Part shown: one piece after another, positions 61,401 through 64,000 of the stretch | Layout: each line of letters starts with the position of its first letter | How positions within the stretch are numbered: the stretch's first letter is position 1 | Assembly: GCA_910578365.1 (NCBI GenBank) | Contig: CAJTRC010000002.1 | Location: forward strand, 6,696-70,695 | Reading direction: 5' to 3' | DNA: 64,000 nt | Source: an uncultured Muribaculaceae bacterium | GTDB lineage: Bacteria; Bacteroidota; Bacteroidia; Bacteroidales; Muribaculaceae | Position numbers and translations under genes: made by a program | The notes under the pieces: generated by a model | The model's database searches: none | What the model was told of the DNA's origin: nothing | What the model saw: only the letters and a program-made list of their open reading frames with translations

Positions 61401-61790
61401 TTCGGCCAGAGCCTCAGGATATGTGACTACGGCCTGCAGCGACTTCTCGCCACTGATGCGCCGCAGTGTTTCGGTGCGCAGTATCTGTGATGGCGGGTCG
61501 GCCTGCCCGTACTTGATGTCGCGTTTGTAGCCGCTGGGCAGCATAGCCACCGTATCCTCGCCGAAGAGGCGGCAGAGGTCGTGGAAAAGGTATCCGGCAT
61601 CGTCCTGACTGTCGGCTATAACCAGCAGCGGCGCTTTTCCGTGCGGCATCACGCTCAGAAGCAATGCGGCCGACGAGCCTGCGACACCGCACACACAGCT
61701 GCGTCTGTCGCCGACAATCGCAGCAAGCGCTTTCTGCCGCGCAGGGGTCAGAAAGCGCTTCTGTAGTTCTTTAGCATCGAGAGGCTTCAT
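58422..61790 (-). CDS. mfd: Transcription-repair coupling factor Mfd
   Basis: Mfd removes RNA polymerase stalled at DNA lesions and recruits UvrA. The 1122-residue protein has UvrB-like N-terminal domains (about 1-340), an RNA-polymerase-interacting domain (about 440-520, EPGDYIVHIDHGVGKFAGL), a RecG-like helicase core with Walker A GDVGFGKTE (near residue 585), DEEQ box VIDEEQKFGV (near 685) and motif VI QLRGRVGRS, and a C-terminal TRCF domain. The length is normal. The start codon lies within four bases of the end of the S41 protease gene. Confidence 0.96.
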   Translation of the reverse strand: MKPLDAKELQKRFLTPARQKALAAIVGDRRSCVCGVAGSSAALLLSVMPHGKAPLLVIADSQDDAGYLFHDLCRLFGEDTVAMLPSGYKRDIKYGQADPPSQILRTETLRRISGEKSLQAVVTYPEALAERVADRDTLSNHTMRIVQGKDYDITELQKWLRSEGFAEVDYVYEPGQWASRGSILDIYGFADEMPVRIDFFGDEADSIRSFDVETQLSKQKLDSYDIVANVASGNNGTPLLGYIDADTLIAMRDSRYTLERIRAVCSEEFSQSASLTGEGDASAMQQLIDPDEFASLLDTFRLLEFKAGGRGGGKDASTPVDAKLDLDCSPQGVYHKNFDMIAESFTRFMDDGYTLYILSDNRAQFDRLRSIFNDRGDSISFTPVETTLHEGFVDHQTKTCVFTDHQIFDRFHKYTLRSDRARSGKVALSLKELGQIEPGDYIVHIDHGVGKFAGLLRTEVGGRMQEMIKLVYQNNDIVFVSIHALHKLSKYRGKEGVPPKINRIGSGAWQRVKERTKSKLKDIARDLIRLYAARKEEKGFAFSPDSYLQHELEASFIYEDTPDQLTATQAVKADMESERPMDRLICGDVGFGKTEIAVRAAFKAATDGKQVAVLVPTTVLAYQHYRTFRERLKEFPVRVDYLSRARSPKQTKEILADLAEGKIDIIIGTHKLIGKSVKFKDLGLLVIDEEQKFGVAVKEKLKQLKINIDTLTMSATPIPRTLQFSLMGARDLSSINTPPANRYPIITSVDTLNDDIVAEALNFEISRGGQVFFINNRIEGLYDLEAMIHRLIPDAKVAVAHGQMPPERLEKTIVDFAAHDYDVLLSTTIVESGVDMPNVNTIIVNNAQNFGLSELHQLRGRVGRSNRKAFCYLMVPAHVPLTPIARRRLQAIESFSDLGSGIHIAMQDLDIRGAGNLLGAEQSGFIADLGYETYQKILREAVMELRTEEFAGTFTADDGVTARGEEEFVADTVIETDLELLFPADYVPQESERIALYQRLDNIERETDLLEFRRQLEDRFGRIPRQASELLRVPTLRRLGRRLGVEKVTMHRGSLYLYFVDDSNAAFYQSAMFGRLLNYMQLNMRRARLRQKNDRRSMAVSDVPDVETAVVLLQEIIDLPTL

Positions 61791-63460
61791 TTATTATCGC
61801 TTACTTTAGCCGGTGTGAGCAACATTTTATATCGTTCGGGCGATATCAGTATAGCCACAGCCTCGTCCACGTCGTCGTCGTGGCGCAGCGTACGACGCAC
61901 TATTTCGGACTCGGAGAAGAAGCGATCGCATAGTTCATAATCCAGAAGGTCTATTATATCCTTGCGGTTATGGTCAAGGTCGTGGTTGAGATCGTGTTTC
62001 AGCAGCTGTTCGAGTTCATCAAAGCGCTCGCGCACTTCGTCGGTCATGTAGCCCTCGGTTTCGGCAGCTTCGCGCAGATACTTGATACCGGTTTCACAGT
62101 AATGGTCATACTGGAATTTTTCGGGGTCTATGAAGGCCTTGAACAGGTTAAATATGCTGTCGTTGACCTCAAAGGAATCCGGGGAGAACGACTCGTCGCT
62201 ATGCTCGGCCGCATACTTGGTGGCGAAGTCATATGCCCAGAAGTCGCGCACTATGTTAAACAGCAGACGGTTGGTTTCTTTCTGCTTCACCGTCACGTCG
62301 GGGGTAATGCCGCCACCGTCGCGCACAGGGCGTCCGGCGGCAGTATAGTACACGTTGGTGAGCGAATCGGGTATGCGGGTCACATTGCCCAGACTGTCGC
62401 GGTGGCTATAGTCGATGGCCTGAATCAAACGTCCCGAAGGAATATAGTAGCGGGCTACCGTCACCTTGAGCAGACCGTCGTACGGCAGCGGTCTGGTGTT
62501 CTGCACCAGTCCCTTGCCATAGCTGCGGTTTCCTACTATCACAGCCCTGTCAAGGTCCTGCAGGGCACCGGCCACGATTTCAGAGGCTGAGGCTGTGCTG
62601 CCGTCGGTAAGCACTGCAATGGGCAGTTCTGTGTCAATAGGCTTGCGGGTTGTCTTGTATGTCTTGTAATTGCCCGGCTCCTTGTAGCGGGTGGTAACCA
62701 CCTCGGTACCCTTGGGCACAAAATTGCCCACGATGCTCACGGCGCTCTCGAGCAGACCACCGCCGTTGCCGCGCAAATCCAGTATCAGAGCCTTCAGGTC
62801 GCCCTTGGAGCGCATGTCTGCTATGGCATCCTTTACTGCATCGGCGCTGTTGGCGTTGAACGTAGTGAGGCCTATATATCCAATGCCGTCGCGCAGTATG
62901 CCGTAATACGGCAGCGGGTCAACATCAATCTGGCGCCTGGTAATCTCAAAATTCAGAATCGAGTCGGTGACATAAGGTCGGTGTACCTTCACATTCACCT
63001 TTGTACCGGCCTGGCCGCGAAGGCGCTTGCTCACCTCGTCAATTGCCGTTTCGTCGGTCACTGTAAGGTCATCGACGGCCAGAATTATATCTCCGTGGCG
63101 TATGCCTGAATTGCGCGCCGGCGAATCCCAGCGGGGCTGCGAGAACACTATACCCTGCTTGCGCTTCTGCAGATAGCTGCCTACTCCGGCATAGTTGCCT
63201 GTGGAGAGCGACAGCAGTTCGTCCTGCATATCAGCCGGATAATATTCGGTGTAAGGGTCAATCTCGCCCAGCATCGAGTTAATGGCCGTAGCCAGCGACT
63301 TCTGAGCGTCGATAGTATCCACATAATTGGAAATCAACTCCTTGTACACCGAGTTAAATATACGCAGGTTGCGCGATATATCATTCTTGGTATCGTTTTT
63401 AGCCAGCGCTGCCGGCGACAACAGCAGGCATAACAGCAGCGAATATATAATTTTTTTCAT
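61787..63460 (-). CDS. S41 family carboxy-terminal processing protease
   Basis: The protein of about 557 residues has a signal peptide (MKKIIYSLLLCLLLSPAALA), an N-terminal helical segment, a PDZ domain (about 85-170, GIVFSQPRWDSPARNSGIRHGD), and the S41 catalytic core with the nucleophile Ser in TDGSTASASEIVAGAL (near 287) and the Lys in SYGKG (near 313). A C-terminal helical region follows. Such periplasmic proteases trim or degrade envelope proteins. The ATG at 63460 is preferred over a TTG two codons upstream. It overlaps mfd by four bases. A TAACTTCG -7-like box sits at 63481-63488. Confidence 0.92.
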   Translation of the reverse strand: MKKIIYSLLLCLLLSPAALAKNDTKNDISRNLRIFNSVYKELISNYVDTIDAQKSLATAINSMLGEIDPYTEYYPADMQDELLSLSTGNYAGVGSYLQKRKQGIVFSQPRWDSPARNSGIRHGDIILAVDDLTVTDETAIDEVSKRLRGQAGTKVNVKVHRPYVTDSILNFEITRRQIDVDPLPYYGILRDGIGYIGLTTFNANSADAVKDAIADMRSKGDLKALILDLRGNGGGLLESAVSIVGNFVPKGTEVVTTRYKEPGNYKTYKTTRKPIDTELPIAVLTDGSTASASEIVAGALQDLDRAVIVGNRSYGKGLVQNTRPLPYDGLLKVTVARYYIPSGRLIQAIDYSHRDSLGNVTRIPDSLTNVYYTAAGRPVRDGGGITPDVTVKQKETNRLLFNIVRDFWAYDFATKYAAEHSDESFSPDSFEVNDSIFNLFKAFIDPEKFQYDHYCETGIKYLREAAETEGYMTDEVRERFDELEQLLKHDLNHDLDHNRKDIIDLLDYELCDRFFSESEIVRRTLRHDDDVDEAVAILISPERYKMLLTPAKVSDNK

Positions 63461-63888
63461 CGTCAAGTGGTTTGAATAGGCGAAGTTACGATAATTTCAA
63501 CAAACTACCAAACCTTAGAGTTTAATAATCTTGAAATGAACGGGAGGTGCCCGGACCGCAGGCATAAGATGGACGGTGAAGCTGCGCACGGAGAATTATA
63601 ATTGTGTTCTTTGTTCCCGCAGGGAGGCGACGCTAAAGAGTGAAGCAGACAGGGCAAATTGCGGCTTTGTAACAATACAATACGGTGTTTGTAACATTTG
63701 TGTAACAGCAGTAGTCATTTTTAAATAGCTATTGCATAGCTATATACGGCTGCAAAATAAAATTAATTACCGTTTTAACACACATTAACTTTAAAATACT
63801 TGCATTTGTCGAAAGTGCTGTAAATTTGCATTGTAATCGTTAAGCAAAACGATATGAATTTATTGTTGAATCACTAATTTTCACAATC
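63461..63888. other. 428-base divergent intergenic region
   Basis: The gap between the S41 protease (minus) and the sigma factor (plus) contains a minus-strand -7-like box (63481-63488), a GC-rich segment of about 120 bases (63537-63658) unlike its AT-rich surroundings, several TTTGTAACA copies (about 63667-63706), a TAGCTAT-TGC-ATAGCTA hairpin (63726-63742), and the sigma gene promoter (63800-63828). No convincing protein-coding ORF is seen. Confidence 0.6.
63800..63828 (+). promoter_or_regulatory. Promoter of the sigma factor gene
   Basis: TTG at 63800-63802 and a perfect -7 box TAAATTTG at 63821-63828 are 18 bases apart. The gene starts 60 bases downstream. Confidence 0.65.
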
Positions 63889-64000
63889 ATGGGAACTGCT
63901 AAATTTCAATCCAATTTGATGAGCCTCCAGGCCAACATGCTTAACTTTGCCTACATGCTTACTTCGAACCGCGACGACGCTTACGACCTCCTCCAGGACA
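63889..64000 (+). CDS. RNA polymerase sigma-70 family (ECF-like) factor, 5' end only
   Basis: Only about 37 codons are visible before the window ends. They read MGTAKFQSNLMSLQANMLNF followed by AYMLTSNRDDAYDLLQD, the start of sigma region 2 as found in small ECF-type sigma factors, which bind core polymerase through this helix pair. A good promoter lies upstream. The type of sigma factor and its regulon cannot be judged from this fragment. Confidence 0.8.
   Translation, partial: MGTAKFQSNLMSLQANMLNFAYMLTSNRDDAYDLLQD

Overview
The window looks like chromosomal DNA from a Bacteroidales gut bacterium, most likely of the Muribaculaceae (S24-7) type. This is inferred from gene order (CBS-like/nadK, pdxJ-exbB-exbD-tonB, cvpA-sufBCDS and a dcw cluster without murF), from -33 TTTG / -7 TAnnTTTG promoters, from very weak use of Shine-Dalgarno sites, and from families such as DUF2723, NamZ, OMP_b-brl_3-type barrels and TPR-transmembrane regulators. 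The strand-dense core is moderately GC-rich. The stretch from about 48.8 to 58.4 kb is visibly more AT-rich and is the main accessory region.

Layout. 1-5.0 kb (minus): mutS (cut by the window edge), two small membrane proteins, a radical SAM enzyme, a LolC/E-type permease and rbfA. 5.1-9.8 kb (plus, except the tRNA): luxS, a macro-like protein, tRNA-Ala(GGC), a NamZ-type muramidase overlapping a sodium:solute symporter, and a WYL regulator. 9.7-14.7 kb (minus): an efflux set of two ABC-2 permeases, HlyD and TolC, with no ATPase. 15.0-17.7 kb (minus): tonB-like, exbD, exbB and pdxJ. 17.7-26.1 kb (plus): a truncated CBS-family protein, nadK, a YgjP-like metalloprotease, cvpA, sufB-C-D-S and a HAD phosphatase. 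26.0-31.2 kb (minus): queG, a polysaccharide deacetylase and a large DUF2723 membrane protein. 32.1-47.9 kb (plus): the division and cell wall cluster rsmH-ftsL-ftsI-murE-mraY-murD-ftsW-murG-murC-ftsQ-ftsA-ftsZ, followed by a sirtuin. 58.4-63.5 kb (minus): mfd and an S41 protease. The start of a sigma factor gene lies at the right edge.

Two things stand out. First, 48.8-58.4 kb holds a compact peptide-export-like locus: a TPR lipoprotein regulator with a transmembrane helix, a small secreted peptide gene behind a textbook promoter, two paralogous TonB-receptor-like outer membrane barrels, a C39-peptidase ABC exporter, and a 54-residue one-helix membrane protein overlapping the exporter stop. 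The locus carries the scar of a tandem duplication. The first barrel is frameshifted, and the first exporter copy survives only as about 80 bp with a roughly 1 kb internal deletion. Second, two intergenic elements of about 321 bp (31368-31688 and 37124-37444) share one architecture: terminal inverted repeats around two long hairpins, each carrying a small GAG/TGA core hairpin with compensatory base changes. The second element interrupts the dcw cluster and supplies the last codons and stop of murE.

Smaller oddities include AACATTY heptamer repeats just before the sufC and mraY starts, an aquaporin relic where mraZ would be expected, loss of the CBS domains upstream of nadK, and several gene overlaps and operator-like palindromes. 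All family assignments come from reading motifs and gene order by eye; no database search was possible.
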